This document shows, piece after piece, positions 1-11,945 of a stretch of 64,000 nt of DNA. Each line of letters begins with the position of its first letter. The first letter of the stretch is position 1. A program made the position numbers and the translations under genes. The DNA is from Phanerochaete sordida (taxonomy: Eukaryota; Basidiomycota; Agaricomycetes; Polyporales; Phanerochaetaceae), in NCBI GenBank assembly GCA_019973155.2, contig BPQB01000009.1, positions 1 to 64,000 on the forward strand, in the 5' to 3' direction. The notes beneath the pieces were generated by a model. The model saw only the letters and a program-made list of their open reading frames with translations. It did no database searches and was not told the origin of the DNA.

Positions 1-446
1 CGAGCTCCTCAACGAGGTCGCGCTCCCAGACCTCCCTGCGGTTCGGGTTCTTTCCGCCCTTGTTCTGCCTGCGAGCGAGCGCCTCGTCGAAATCGCGCTC
101 AGCCTCCCAGACGTCCCTGCGGTTCTTCCCGCCCTTGTTCTGCCTGCGCGCGAGCGCCTCGTCAAGGTCGCGCTCAGCCTCCCAGACGTCCCTGCGGTTC
201 TTACCGCCCTTGCTCTGCCTGCGCGCGAGCTCCTCAACGAGGTCGCGCTCCCAGACCTCCCTGCGGTTCGGGTTCTTTCCGCCCTTGTTCTGCCTGCGAG
301 CGAGCGCCTCGTCGAAATCGCGCTCAGCCTCCCAGACGTCCCTGCGGTTCTTACCGCCCTTGCTCTGCCGGCGCGCGAGCTCCTCGACGAGGTCGCGCTC
401 CCAGACGTCCCGGCGGTTCTTCCCGCCCTTGTTCTGCCTGCGGTGG
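1..446 (-). repeat. Coding tandem repeats, RRQNKGGKN units
   Basis: At least six in-frame units of about 72-81 bp inside precursor A. Two unit types alternate: one with WEAERD(F/L)DEALA and one with WERDLVEELA. Some copies insert PN after KGGKN. The pair FDEALA-unit plus PN-unit occurs twice, which points to a higher-order duplication. The array continues beyond the left edge. Confidence 0.9.
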
Positions 447-1046
447 AGCCCGTGGGCGTTCTTGCGGCCCTCCTGGAGCAGCTTCTGGCGGGTGTTGGAG
501 TTGTCGGTCTTGCTCTTCGCGTCGTGCGCGGCCTTGGCAGCAGCGGCCGCCTTCTCCGCCGCGGACGGCGTGTTCTTGGAGAAGGCGCCGCCGCGCGCGT
601 CGAGCTCGCGCTTGGGCTTGCCCTTCGCGGCGGCGGCGGCGGCGGCGGCCTTGAGCGCGGCCTCCGTCCCCCTGCCCATCCCCGGTATGAGGTTGGCGGC
701 GATCTTCGCGAGCGCCGCCGCGTCCTTGCCGCGCGCCCAGAGCTCTGCGTCGCTGCGGCGCTGCGGCGCGGGCTGCTGCTCGTCGTCGCCGCTGCAGGTC
801 ATGGTCAGTGTCGTGGTATGCGCTGCTGGCTGACTGTGCGCACCTGTGCGTGAAGTGGTCGACGATCGCACCGACGATGGGCGCGCCGGCGCCGACGATG
901 CTGGTGAGGGTCTTCAGAGAGAGTGCGCCGCTCTCGTCGGACGCGTAGGCGGGGACGTCGCGTGCGAAGGACGCGGTGTCCATCGGCGCGGCAAACGCGG
1001 GGGTCGCGGCGGCGATGGCGAGGGTAGCGAGGACGGCGGTGCGCAT
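1..1046 (-). CDS. Kex2-type repeat-peptide precursor A (3' end off window)
   Basis: Secreted repeat protein, function unknown. The start at 1046 opens a signal peptide (MRTAVLATLAIAAATPAFA) followed by the family module (SGALSLKT ... APIVGAIVDHFTH). A 52 bp intron (843-792) falls just after DHFTH and is needed to stay in frame. Exon 2 continues QQPAPQRRSDAELWARGKD, then an Ala/Lys-rich stretch, then at least six tandem units of 24-27 residues built on RRQ(N/S)KGGKN and RR(D/E)VWE, still running at base 1. Each unit carries two RR pairs, candidate Kex2 sites, so processing to many short basic peptides is plausible but inferred. It is the paralogue, in inverted orientation, of the gene at 18883-19905: the leader, the intron position and the segment DAELWARGKDA are shared, but the repeats differ completely. 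The stop codon lies outside the window. Confidence 0.8.
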
Positions 1047-1296
1047 GTTGAGGAGAGGTAGTTGGGTAAGTGAGAGTGGCAAGTGAGAGGTGGCAAGTGA
1101 GAGTGGTCGTGTGAAGATTATCGTGGCTGTCGTGAAAGAATGAAAAAGGGGCCGGGCTGAGGGCAGCTGTCAGTACAGCGAGCGGGAGACCGGCAGAGGC
1201 TTGCTACGTACCAACCAGTGCCGATGAAACGAAGAAGGACAGGAGAAAAGGGCTACCAGAGCTGGGGTTTGACTGTCGACGCAGCGAGCATTTATA
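1047..1296 (-). promoter_or_regulatory. Core promoter and 5'UTR intron of precursor A
   Basis: On the minus strand a TATAAATG box lies at 1296-1289. The leader contains a candidate 55 bp 5'UTR intron (1211-1157, donor GTACGTAG, acceptor CTCAG followed by CCCGGCCCC). TATA-to-donor distance is 85 bp, the same as in the other two family members at 15.7 and 18.7 kb. Confidence 0.65.
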
Positions 1297-2254
1297 CTCC
1301 AGAGTACGGCGATAGGCTGCCGTGGCGGCGTACGAGGTGGCGTTCACGCAGGGGCACTGACAGGCCGTCCAATCAAGGAGTGATGTCGCCGTGATGGCAT
1401 CGGGCGTTTCACGCACGGAGGGATGAGGGGGCAGTCAGTGTCCTTGACGCATACCGGCGTGAGCACAGAGATACGAGGAACGCGATCACGTTGAAAGCGA
1501 GGACCTTCGCAGAGCTGGACGAGGCAGTGTCACGTCCGCATGCCAACTTAGAGGCTGATGGATGAGTTAAAGTGATGTTCGGAGGTTTGACCAACACTCG
1601 CCTCGTAAAATCGCCTCTAAGGCACATGGCGTCATCACATCCCCACATTCTCGTCCACGGAAGTCCGAATGTGAGCAGCGCTTTCGAGCACAGGCTGTGC
1701 GACAAAGACGATGCAGTATTGAACCAAAATTCGCGCAGAGGAGGATGTGATCTGCGGTCACGCACATTAGACCGTACTATACGCCCGATGCGCACTGAGT
1801 TCTCACTAGCAGGTGTGATGCTGTGAAGACATGCCTGTGGTCATATTGAAGTTACTGGTCAAGTACTTCGGCCAGCGAAACTGCGCGCTAAAGTCCGGAA
1901 CACCTCTGTCCCAAGCAGGAAGGTCTTGTTGAACTCATCCCTCCCTGCCCGCTCTCAGATCATGATTGAAGCGATTTGTCGCAGTCCTCGTGGCAGTACT
2001 CGCCGTCAGTTAGAGGTAAAGGGAAGATAAGAAACGCATTGCTTACGCTCGAGGGATGTGGATAGTATGAGTGATCTACTGTCGGCTCTTCTTCCACGGG
2101 CCTCATTCAAGCTCCATACGCACCTTCGATTACTGCGCTTGCCACTGCGACATCTGAGCAGTGAGCACCGTGTTGAATTGTCCCTGGCACCTACCCACGG
2201 CAGTCAGACTGTCAGAGACTCGGAGGCACGTCAGCTTCTGCGGGGAAAAAATAA

Positions 2255-2326
2255 TTCCGACACGGGGAATCGAACCCCGGGCTATCGCGTGAGAGGCGAT
2301 AATGTTAGCCACTACACCATATCGGA
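2255..2326 (-). tRNA. tRNA-Glu (CTC)
   Basis: A 72 nt cloverleaf on the minus strand. The acceptor stem is TCCGATA paired with TGTCGGA (one G-U) plus discriminator A. The anticodon loop is CTCTCAC between the ATCGC and GCGAT stems, giving anticodon CTC (Glu, GAG codons). The T-arm contains GGTTCGAATCC. A T-rich run follows the 3' end, as expected for a Pol III terminator. It is identical to the copy at 39348-39419. Confidence 0.95.
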
Positions 2327-2626
2327 TTATACTGAACCGGTGCGTAGATAATCGGACAAACCAATAGCTATCCCCATATTTTGAAATGGTTCCTCGCTAA
2401 TTCCGCTGTAATCACAGAGTATATATAATACGTATGTAGAGAGCGTGTTCGTAAGCCAGTGGTGTACGTGGCTAGTGCTATGGAACGATATAGAGGTATT
2501 CACTAAGTGCATTAATTATTGTGTTGGGAAGTGACGCACCAATACTGGATAAATTTAAGTACCAACATGGGCCCGCGATTCGGAGCTAAACCACTTCGCT
2601 CGCCCTGCTATACTGCTCGCTCCATA

Positions 2627-3552
2627 TCAAAACTTGAGGCGAGCGACGAGTAGTCTGAGATAACGTACTCTTGCATCGCCGAGACCAGTCTTCGGGAGAT
2701 ACACGCAGATGAATCCAATGTGCCAGATGCCGATGGCGGTAACGGCGACTACTGGCAGGCAAAGAGCGAGGGTGTCCGCTGCCGACGATGTAGTGACACC
2801 TTGAGGCGTGACATCCGCTGTAAGCGTCAAGTTGTCCTTTCGAAGCGGTAGGATTGCCTGGGCGACCTCGGCGGCTGCAGCTCTGGATTCTACGGCGCTG
2901 CAGAGCAAACTTGCGACAGCAAATCCGAAAGTGACGAATGCCCTGCGTGACATCGTTAATAATAATACCTTGGACTGGGGGAGTGGGACGAACCACATTC
3001 TCCAAGCAGTTGGAGCCGATAATAACGTAGGCGCCGTCGTCGATAACGCCTCGGATTCATCGTGCGGTATGTCTGTCGTTCGACCGACGTCGGTGTCGAG
3101 GCGGCCTTGTATGTTGATCAAGTGTCGCGTCATGCTCCGCACGAGCACCATGCATACGAGGCAACAACATATGCAGACACAGCTCAACATCCCGGCTACA
3201 GCTAAGCCAGCGCTGCCCAATTGGAAGAATTGGCAACTGGCGAGCACAGTGACTGCCCTGATTTCCAGATATCAGGTCACAAGGGCAGCGTAGGAGAGGC
3301 GAGTCATGCGTACAAGACAATCCAAAGGCAGTCCCTTTTTGCTCGCGTCCAGCTGGCAGGTCGAGTCTCTTTCGCATTCTTGTGCTGCAGAACCGCAAGG
3401 TACTCCTCCACAAGCTGGGCACTCAGGACGGTTTGAGATGGGAGAGACAGCAGTAGAACGCGATGGTATACGAAAAAGAGGCGGCCTCCGATATTGGTCA
3501 TGAGTCGGTGCATAACCGCGTGGGCGTGGCGGCGTATGAACCCCAAGAGCAA
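2627..3552 (-). CDS. Hypothetical multi-pass membrane protein
   Basis: Not recognised. Two exons (3552-3314 and 3257-2627) join across a canonical 56 bp intron with the frame kept through WIVL/AVTVLASC. The product has about four hydrophobic segments: one after RLFFVYHRVLL, one running from WIVLAVTVLASC through a Cys-rich CVCICCCLVCMV stretch, one around FVTFGFAVASLLC, and one near the C-terminus (ALCLPVVAVTAIG). The joined model reads without stops for about 290 codons. The start is uncertain, with several Met near the N-terminus, and a further intron in the middle is possible. The nearest feature is the tRNA-Glu gene at 2255-2326. Confidence 0.45.
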
Positions 3553-4772
3553 AAATTCTACGCCGTGCCGTGAAGATTATCAGCGAAAACAAAGAAATCT
3601 GCGCTCAATGGATCATACCAAACATTTCTGGAAGATCTTGGCGATAACGTGTGTAACTAGAAGCTAAAATGCGAGAGATAGCGTGAGCGTGGTTTCTTGA
3701 ATGGAATATGGGGGAGGGGGGAGGGCATAAAGGTGGCATGCGCGCGGCTTTTGATTGCAATATATAGCTGTGCAGGAGTACTTACGCGAATCCCAGCCCC
3801 GCAGTCAGCCATGTGCAAACGCATTAGACAGGTGTAGGTCGTTTGAGGGCCACCCTCGACCAGATCAGACCCCTCGATACTCGCTCAATTAAAATGTGAT
3901 GAAAGCCTGCCGGTTGAATGCTGTGAGCAGAGAGGAAAATGCGTGACAGCTAACTCGGTACCGCACTTACAAGCAGCAAATAATAGGGAAACACGATGCT
4001 CGCACCGCAGACAGTCAGCGGCTGCATCAGTACGTAGAGACTCGTACCGACTTAACCGATCGATGGGTAGGTTCGCAGACGACGCAAGGTCATGTAGACA
4101 GGCGCTATGTTGTGGTACGAGGTTTCCCGAAGACTCTTGTCTGCTTTCGTCGCTTGCAAGACCTATTATAACCGTCGGAACTGCACGTTGATCTGTTCCC
4201 ATTGTCTGCCCACGAGTGGGCCACGAGGATTCAGCGCTTGATATGAGCTGTAAAGGCCGCACGCACAGTGAGGTAAATCATCTTGAACTCGCCGAGACGT
4301 CGCACACGCGGCGTGTTGAGTCGAAAGAGGTCGGCGGCGTCGGAGCCCCCCTTACTGATACAGCGCCGCCACCGCACTGCTTGATCGAGCGAGCTGGGCC
4401 CGGAGCGCGATTAGGTTATCCTCAGCCCAAAGCTGAGATTCGAATCGCGGACTGGCTGTGCAAACTTTGCTGCTGTGGCAGACTGCGACTTTTTCCAGTA
4501 CAAGTGTGAGAAGAGGGTAAGTGTGACGTAGCGTGGGCTTCGCAGAGCCTTCGTGGCGCCTAGTTTCTGGCACGCTTCGTTCGCGCTTTCGTGAATGTTA
4601 ATTATCGAAGCCCGTCGAACTGAAAATGCATTCATCGCAGTTGGTATTGACATGTGGGTTAGAGCATAGCTGTAAATATGTAGTACTTTGCGAACATCAG
4701 GAGAGATCGGAACAGAATCGGCGTGTGCTTACAAATGTCATGATGTGTAGGTTCCAAGGCTGCAGTCCGAAG
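3553..4772. other. Intergenic, no gene seen
   Basis: About 1.2 kb between the membrane protein start and the F-box gene end. Open frames here are short, overlap on both strands and lack splice-linked continuation. No repeat or RNA gene is visible. Confidence 0.5.
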
Positions 4773-5980
4773 TCACTTTCTGCACGGTCTATCCTCTTCA
4801 GAAACATGTAGAGCCTTCCGCTTGTGGAGCGCTGGGAACACCTTCTGAAGGCCCTTGCGGACCTCGCTCAGAGGTATGAAACCATCGTGCACGAAGTGCA
4901 CCGTCTCGACATCCCCATATCGCTCGCTATCGATTTCCCTTGCAAGCAACTCGAAGCCTTCGGGATTCTCGGTGTCGAAAGACTTGCCGAGAGTGACATG
5001 GAACGTCAGGGTGTGAAGGTTCTTTGGCGGCACTTCCTTCAGGAAGGCGACCATCGCGCGGGTCAGTGGGTTGAATAGGCGAAGCGAACGCAGATTGCGG
5101 CAGGGCGCGATACTGACCGCGCCCTTGATGACTGCAGGACGTAGATGAGCGAGCACGCGCAACACGTCAGCGGGCGGTGGCGCTTACGGTCGAACTCCCA
5201 AGACGAGCTGAAGAGCGCCTGGAGCTTGAGGCCGAGGTGCTCGAGGGTGGGGCCGATGGCGGCAAGGAGGCTATTAACGGGCTTCGCGTCGAGGACCTTG
5301 ACGGCGAGGTCGAGGCTGCGCACGGTATGGCGCGCGTCGCTCTTCTGGAACCAGTCGAGGAAGTCGGCCATCGTCGTCGACGGCTGCACGGCGAAGTCGA
5401 GCATGAGCGCGGTGAAGCGCGGGCGGCACACGAGCGGCGGCGCCTTCCAGACGGTGACCATCAGCGGGAGCATGCCGAGCACGACGAGCTCCTGCAGGCG
5501 CGGCAGCGAGCACGCGAACGCGCGCAGCGTCGGGATGTTGAGCGCCGAGTCGTCGAGCACGAGGCGCGTCGCGGACGCGAAGGCCGTGAAGCCGCGGAAG
5601 AACGCCGCGTCGCAGTACTCTCCGGCGTCGGAGAGACGCACGAAGCGTATGGTCTGCACGAGGGGCAGGAGGGGAGGGAGGACCTGGGGTATTCGGACCG
5701 CCCAGCGGATGCTGGCGCGGTAGGTTTTGGTGGGGGTAAAGGGCCCGAAGGTGAGTTCGCGGACGGAGAGGCCGATGTCCGGGTTCGCTTGGAGCAGGCT
5801 TTCCAAGTCTGAGAGCTTGGGCTCGTCGTCTACTTTGACCCGGCGGAAGACGTGGGCGCGCGTGACGGCGTTCCAGGCCTTGCAGACCGAGGCACAGGCT
5901 TGGAGCGACCGCCTGTCCAGCTTGGCGTATCCCACGATCTCGTCGATGAGCTCGACTGGGAGAGGTATGGCCTCTTTCAT
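4773..5980 (-). CDS. F-box protein
   Basis: Predicted substrate-recognition subunit of an SCF-type ubiquitin ligase. The start at 5980 gives an N-terminal F-box (LPVELIDEIVGYAKLDRRSL ... CKAWNAVTRAHVF, residues about 7-47), followed by a leucine-rich region resembling the variable LRR-like repeats of basidiomycete F-box proteins. Two exons (5980-5188, 5131-4773) are joined by a 56 bp intron (GTAAGC ... CTGCAG), giving 383 residues and reading F-D-L-I-K-G across the junction. The substrate cannot be told from sequence. Confidence 0.85.
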
Positions 5981-7033
5981 CGCGCGAATTCAGCCTGGGG
6001 TGCCGAATCCGAGCCTACTGGATGCAGATTAATGATGACGCCAGCTCGGGGCAGTGCAGGCTCTTCGCTCACTTCTCTCTGCGAAACTGTGCAGTCGACC
6101 GCCGGCGGATGTGTCCTCTGGCCCTGTCGTTCTCCGCACGGGCACAGAGTACAGAATCGTCGGCCCTCGTCGCGTTGGATTGCAGTCAACGACCATCGTC
6201 TCTGATCACGGAGATTCCGACCCGCGGGCTGCACCGCACTTCCAAATATGGAAGGTTCTGTCGTTGCCCCGAGGCACGAGCTAAACATGAGACACCCAAC
6301 GTGGAGGGAACACTTAGCGACCACTACAACAGTACTGTATACCAGCTCGTCATTGTGAAAAACAATGCAGGCGGGAGGCGGGAGTCGCTGCCGACGCAGG
6401 CGCAGACGGACATCGACTGCAGGCTGCGGGCCCCGGGTCCCGCAACCGCCGTTTTATCAGCACCCTTACCACAGTCCCTCAGTCCCAAAGCTCCGCTTTG
6501 CGAGGCGCAGCCTTTGTCACCAGTCCTCGCAGGTGCTAAGCGACGAGTCCCCCAGGCCGGAGGCAATGGCGCTCGGCGAGCGACGGCAGTCTTTGAGCCT
6601 CCAAACCAGCACACAGTCTAGAAATACAGTCGGCTATGCCTTTGAGTATGCACACGCCGGCTGCAGTCCGCTGGGTGGAAGACAATAAGCTCGCTTCGTG
6701 GGTGGTGCAGGCATGTCGGAGGGGCGACGCTACGCCGCCGACGCATGGGCCGCTCGTCCGGTCGTGCCGAGGGCGCATCACGGTGACGCAAGAGGCAGGC
6801 CGACGTGGGAGTGCTCAAGGGTCTGGTCGGACTAGAGGCGTAGCAGCCTGCCACCCACACTCTCAGAAAAGTGTGGCATGTCCGTGCACACGCCCACGGT
6901 GCACCACTGGCAGTGGCTTCGACTTCGATCTGATGTGCCCAGCGATCCAAACGTCGAAATTTCAATTTCACTCTTGTTATTACAGACTTCCAGGGATGTT
7001 GTACAACTTTGCGTCGCATCGGGCCCGCGCGCT
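5981..7033. other. Intergenic, no gene seen
   Basis: About 1 kb between two minus-strand genes: upstream region of the F-box gene and downstream of DPP5. Open frames of up to about 200 codons occur on the plus strand, but they show no recognisable domain or coding bias and overlap others on the minus strand. Confidence 0.5.
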
Positions 7034-9886
7034 TCAGTGCTCTCCCACATACTTGTCGAACCAGCGGAAGACCTCGTAGTGCCACTTCAAGCTATCCCAG
7101 GCGTCAGCACGACCAAAGACTCCGCGGCAACACGCCCACGCACCTGTTGCCATGGTTCATCACCCAGTGGTTCTCGTCGGGGAAGATAACGAGGCGACTC
7201 GGGATGCCAAGCCTACCAGCGCGTCAGCGACCGTCGCAAAGCCGACGAGGAGCGCGAGAACGTACTGCTGCAAAGCGTGGAAGGCACCAATGCCCTCGGT
7301 CTCCGGGAGACGGTAGTCCTTGCTGCCGTGCACGATGAGCATCGGCGTCGACCAGTGCGGGACGAACTCCACGGGGTTGTATCTAGGCAGCGCGGTCAGC
7401 GCGGGCGGTCGTCACGGTGAGGAATGTAGCGCACTTGTCGATGATCTCGCGAGCCTCAGGTTCCCAGGGGCGTCCTCCCCACTCATGGTTGAACTAGGAC
7501 AATCCGGTGAGTGAATTACTTTGCTTTTGAAGACGACCGCGACGTACGAAGAACAGCTCATCGGTCGAGAAACCGTTGTAGCGAGCGTCGAAGACACCGT
7601 CGTGGCAGAACAACGCCTTGAAGCCGAAGCCAAACTCGGGGTGGCCTTGGATCCAGCTATCGACAGTGCTAAGCGGAGACTCTCATTGCTGCAGAAGCGG
7701 TACTCACTTGATGGCATAGCCTCCCCAGCTGGCACCGGCAGCAACCGCGCGGTCGGGGTCGACCTCTGGGAAGTTGTCGAGGATGTACTTGTATCCCTTC
7801 TGCAGGTCGACGAAGGGCTTGCTGCCCCAGTTCTTGCGGATAGCGTCGGTGAGCTCTGTAGTAGGCGACGTTTGTAAGCGTCACATTACCGCGGACGAGA
7901 CCGCAGCGAAATCGTACCCTGTCCAAACGTGGTCGAGCCAGTCGGGTTGATGGCAATTGTGAAGTAACCCTGCTGAGCAAAGACTACGAACAGCATCAGT
8001 CTCAAAAGTCAGATGCCACTTTGTTCGGGATCACACTCACCTTGGGGGTTCCACCGCGTCGACCACTGGTCCTCCCAGGCGCCCTGGGGCCCACCGTGGA
8101 TCAGGAACATAATCGGATACTTCTTCTTCGCGCCCTCCTTGAAGCCAGGTGGCTTCACGATCCAGCCGTGGATCTTGTGCTCCGCGCCATCGAAGTAGAA
8201 GTCCTCGCCAGGGTTGAGCGTCTTGCCCTTGAGCGCGTCCGCGGTGAACTTCGTGAGCTGCTCGACCTTGATGCCCTTGACGGAGTCGCGCGTGACGTGC
8301 TCCGTGAGGTTGCGAAGGACGAAGACGTCGTTCGGCGCCGTGAGGCTGTTGTGCGTGAAGAGCAGGCGGCCGTTCGGCAGCACCTGGATGCCGGACACCG
8401 CGCCCGAGTTCGTGATGGCGGCAGGGAGCAGGTCGTCGGGCAGGTCAGGGTGCGTCGTGGACGCCTTCGGGGTCTCCGGGAGCGTGATGGCGAACACCTT
8501 GATGCGTGCAAGATCGCCCGCTGCCAGGTACAGCACTTTGCCCTCGGGAGAGAACTGGAGGTACACAGGTCAAATGGCTTCCACGTCTGGCTGCGCTAGA
8601 AACTCACAGCGAGCTCGCCTGCGCTACGGTCCCACTTCTGCGTAAGTGTGTACCTCACGTCCTTCTTGAAATCGTAGATGACGACCTTGCCTCTGCGGCT
8701 AGTCAGAACTCGACGCGCCACCATACACATCAGAGGGCTCACCTGTCCGACTCGTAACCATCAAGGTCAAGCTCGACCCACGCAGCCTTATCGCCCTGCT
8801 GACTGAACACCGGCGCACGGGTGGCGCCTTGCTTGCCAGAGGTCAGCTCCTTCGCCTCTGACTTGCCTTCGATGTCGACGATGAAGATATCCTGTTTGGT
8901 GTGCCAGGCGGGCGGCAGCTTCGGGTCCTTGGTCGTGTAGATGACGTGCGTGCCGGACACGTCGAAGTCGTCGGTTCCGCCGAAAGGCTCGACGGGGGCG
9001 TGCTAACGGAGGAGTCAGCGGTGCGCCGCGTCCACATGCACGAAGACGTACGTGTTTGGTACCATTCAGAAGGTTTGTAAACTTCTCTCCCAAGCTCCAC
9101 TTGCCATCCTTGCCCTTCTTGAGAGTAGCCGAGAACAGCGAGCTCCGCTTGGGGCCGACCCAGTTGTCCCAGTGCCTCTCGAACGTCTCCTCGTAAACGA
9201 ACGCAGAGTCACCGCGGTTCTCCCACTGCTCGTCCTGCTTCTTGACCGTCGTCAGGTCGCCGTCAGGGTAGACGTAGTCCGAGAAGACGAGGTAGTCCGA
9301 TTTGCCGTTGAACTTGAAGTTGCCGACCGAGGACGTGGGGAACTTGCCGATGAGAGCAGGGCTCTCAGGCGTGCTGAGGACCGTGGCACCGCTGCTCTCG
9401 GTCTCGTACTTGACGGACCAGCTGTAGAGGGCCTTGACCTTCTCTTTGCCTTCGCCCTCGTCGACAGCGTGCGCGATCGTGCGCGAGTCCAGCCAGAACG
9501 CCTCGCCGCCGCTCGCGAGCGGGACTTCGACAGGCTGGACCGTGGATTCGATGGGCGCGATGAAGATCGACTGGTGGTTCCTGCACGCTCCCGTCAGCCT
9601 GTGAGCGACGCCGCGCCGCTCTGCGCACGCACTTCTTCTCCTCGAGGGAGTACTTGCTCACGGGCACGATGAGGAGGTCGCCCGCCGCGTTCGCGACGCC
9701 GGTGCCGGGTCTGGCGAGGCGGACGAGGTCGATGGGCGAGAAGAGCTCCGCGCCCTGCTTGAAGCTGAAGTCGGCGGCGCCGTACGACGCGACCATGTCT
9801 GGCGGTGGTGCTGGTCGCGGTTCGAGGGGAACTTGGGCTACGAGGCCCAGGATCGATGCGGGCACGCCGAGGCCTGAGAACCACAT
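7034..9886 (-). CDS. DPP5: Secreted dipeptidyl-peptidase 5 (S9C)
   Basis: Secreted serine peptidase that removes dipeptides from the N-terminus of peptides. The start at 9886 gives a signal peptide (MWFSGLGVPASILGLVAQ). Eleven short introns are needed, with frame-consistent joins such as EEKK/NHQS, NPQ/VFAQQGY, IDK/YNPVEF and NHGNS/LKW. The N-terminal half resembles the beta-propeller part of the family (for example DEQWENRGDSAFVYEETF). The C-terminal alpha/beta-hydrolase has LIHGGPQGAW, nucleophile Ser in GASWGGY, Asp in HGSKDYRLP and His in DENHW, so the catalytic triad is complete. Length is roughly 740 residues, normal for DPP5. The stop is at 7036-7034. It is transcribed away from EAF6. 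Confidence 0.92.
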
Positions 9887-10219
9887 CGTGGTTGCGACTC
9901 AACGTGCTGGATCCGGCCCTGTCTCACGCGAGAAACGCGTTTGTGTGCGTCACGGGCATATGGAGCATCACGGTGCCCACACGCCCGTCGGCCCAGCCCA
10001 CATCGGTCCTCCCGACCACTGCTCCCGCGCCCGCACTTCCCACCGTCGGCAGCGTGTGTGTCCTCGTCGCGGCGAGTGTTGCTGAAGGGCGTGCAAACGA
10101 TGTCTGCGCGTGATGTGCCTGGGCGATGACGATGGAGGCTGGTGTCACGAGGAAGACGCGGCGTCGAGGCGAACAATCACAGGGCGCTCTTGTTTCCCAC
10201 CCACAACGTCGACGACCCC
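9887..10219. promoter_or_regulatory. Divergent promoter region DPP5/EAF6
   Basis: The 333 bp between two divergent starts. No unambiguous TATA box is visible. It must hold both promoters if the starts are right. Confidence 0.4.
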
Positions 10220-10911
10220 ATGTCCAACGACATCGCCGTGCCGACGGCCGAGGACAAGTCGCGGTACGATGCCGCCAAGAAAGAGCTGCTGCAGGCGTTG
10301 GCGAAGAAGCGGATGGTGGACAAGTCCCTCGTGAGTTGTGGCGCCGTGCGCCAGTTCCTCGCTGCTCACTCGACACTCCAGGCGCAGCTCGAAGTGCAAA
10401 TATACAACCTCGAGAGCAACTACCTCACGGAGACGGGCACGCACAGCGGAGGGAACATCGTGCAGGGCTTCGACGGCTACCTGAAGAACGCTCCGGGCGG
10501 ACGGCGGAAACATGAAATCAGCGACGCGGACAGGATGTTCTCAAATAGCAGTGTCACGGTCAAGAAGGTGAGCATGCAACTTCTCCTGTCAAGTATTCGT
10601 GACACCTAGTGCTAGCTACCCTGAAGGCCTTAGAGCTCTCTGGAGAAGGCGAAGAGTCCACTGCCACTGCCGACGAACACGGCTCGCGGGGCCCTACGCC
10701 AGGACTGACCACAGTCGTCGTCCCGCCGGCAAAACAGGAGTCGAACGCTGCAGCCCAGAAGAAGCAGCGCGACCGGGAATACCAGAGGAAGAAGCGGGCG
10801 AGCATGAGCGCGGCGCGGCGCAGCCAGCAGTTGAGCGACGAGGAGAGCGTCACATCCACCGCCTCGAGTCGTCGACCCAACAAACGCGCACGGCTTGGGG
10901 ACGACGACTGA
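10220..10911 (+). CDS. EAF6: Histone acetyltransferase complex subunit EAF6
   Basis: Small nuclear subunit of the NuA4 acetyltransferase (MEAF6 relative). The first 100 residues match the family closely: KKELLQALAKKRMVDKSL, QLEVQIYNLESNYLTET, HSGGNIVQGFDGYLKN, GRRKHE and DADRMFSNSS. Three exons (10220-10330, 10382-10567, 10627-10911) give 193 residues. The second intron is placed at 10568-10626 so that TVKK joins ALELSGEGEE in frame. The C-terminal 90 residues are a charged tail with basic clusters (RKKRASMSAARR, RRPNKRARLGDDD) that look like nuclear localisation signals and are longer than in yeast. Confidence 0.92.
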
Positions 10912-11003
10912 GGCCTTCGGAGCTGGATGGGTATGCCAGTTTGTGTGTATTCTAGATGTACAATTACTCAGTGTATACAGTAGTAGCACGGCACCTCGAC
11001 TGA

Positions 11004-11848
11004 TCATATATCCAACGTGCCCAGGAACTTTTTCACGCCGAGCTCGTCCATGCCTCCGCCGTCGGGGTCGACGGCTTCTATGCAGCGCGCTATGGCGATG
11101 GTGTGTTTTGGCTCTTTCGTGCTGACCCATACGCGGCCGTTAATACCAACTGCGACGTCGAGGGGGAATTTCGAGCCGAGGAGAGGGAGGAGGAAGTGGG
11201 TTGGGTCGAGGAGCCTGCAGAGTGTAATGCGTTTGAGATACCAGATAGAGCGGACGAAGTCTTACCATCGCGACATCTGCAGACTGCACTTCACCAGGAA
11301 TCCCCCCTTGAGCTCTCCGTACCCTTCTGCTTTTCGTGTTTGCGCGTCGAAGCACTCGAGCTCAGGCTCCATGTCCTTGTGGGCTAGTGACACTCTTGCG
11401 TACAGCGCTGACCCGACCTGAGCTATGTCAGCGGACGTACGACTCGATGCAAATGGCTACACACCTTGAGCTGTGGCCTATTACGCTTCGTCGCGCCTTC
11501 GAAGGCCAGGCCGTCCAGCGAAGCCATATGTGCAGAACCGATGTCCACCCGCCAGTTCTCGCCACTGCGCGCGATCACGACGCCAATGACGGCCTCCTGT
11601 GCCGCAGGCACATACTGCCGCGCCTTGCATGAGCACATCCCGCAGAACTTCGCCAGAGCGAAACTCACCCGCCGCGAATTGCCCTCGACCCACCACTGGC
11701 GGTTGTTCGGCGTGTGCCTGAGCTCGCCCGCGCGCGTCGAGATGACCGCGCTGTTCTGCGCCGCGTCCGCGACCTGCAGGAGCCCGGGGCCGAGCTTGAG
11801 GTTCACGTGCTGCGCGGGCACGGACTCGCCGGGGAGCACGAAGGTCAT
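11004..11848 (-). CDS. RRP40: Exosome subunit RRP40
   Basis: Cap subunit of the RNA exosome, which binds RNA and guides it to the 3'-5' nucleases in the nucleus and cytoplasm. The start at 11848 gives MTFVLPGESV, then LKLGPGLL, the S1-domain signature VIGVVIARSGENWRVDIGS with ASLDGLAFEGATKRNRP, and a KH-like C-terminal part (ECFDAQTRKAEGYGELKGG, INGRVWV, HTIAIARCIEAVD). Three introns are needed: after NSRR, after QLK and after QMSR. The gene converges on EAF6 (92 bp between stops) and shares a 97 bp promoter with VPS37. Confidence 0.93.
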
Positions 11849-11945
11849 GGTGGTGGAGAAGGCGGGACGGAGGAGGCGACGTTGCCGCCCGTGCGCCGCA
11901 TCCGCTCGCGAAGCGCGGGCTTGAGCTTGATCTCTGACGTCCACG
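11849..11945. promoter_or_regulatory. 97 bp bidirectional promoter RRP40/VPS37
   Basis: The start codons of two divergent housekeeping genes are only 97 bp apart, so both transcription starts must lie here. No TATA box is visible. Confidence 0.6.

Larger units (their letters stand above)
1..1945. repeat. Inverted duplication, left arm
   Basis: Reverse-complement similarity to about 17985-19905. It covers roughly 850 bp of promoter plus the leader exon and intron of precursor A. Near-identical blocks include GGCGATTTTACGAGGCGAGT (around 1600 here and 18340 there) and the segment around GATCGCGTTCCTCGTATCTC. The similarity fades near 1945, upstream of the TTCCGGACTTTAGCGCGC block. No other gene is visible between 1297 and 2254. 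Confidence 0.8.

Noticed and set aside
60..853. Plus-strand open frames of 136-257 codons across precursor A
   Set aside because: Antisense shadows of the repeat array: the minus strand has signal peptide, intron and paralogue support.
6022..6621. 199-codon plus-strand frame between the F-box gene and DPP5
   Set aside because: No recognisable motif, composition not protein-like, overlapped on both strands by other frames.
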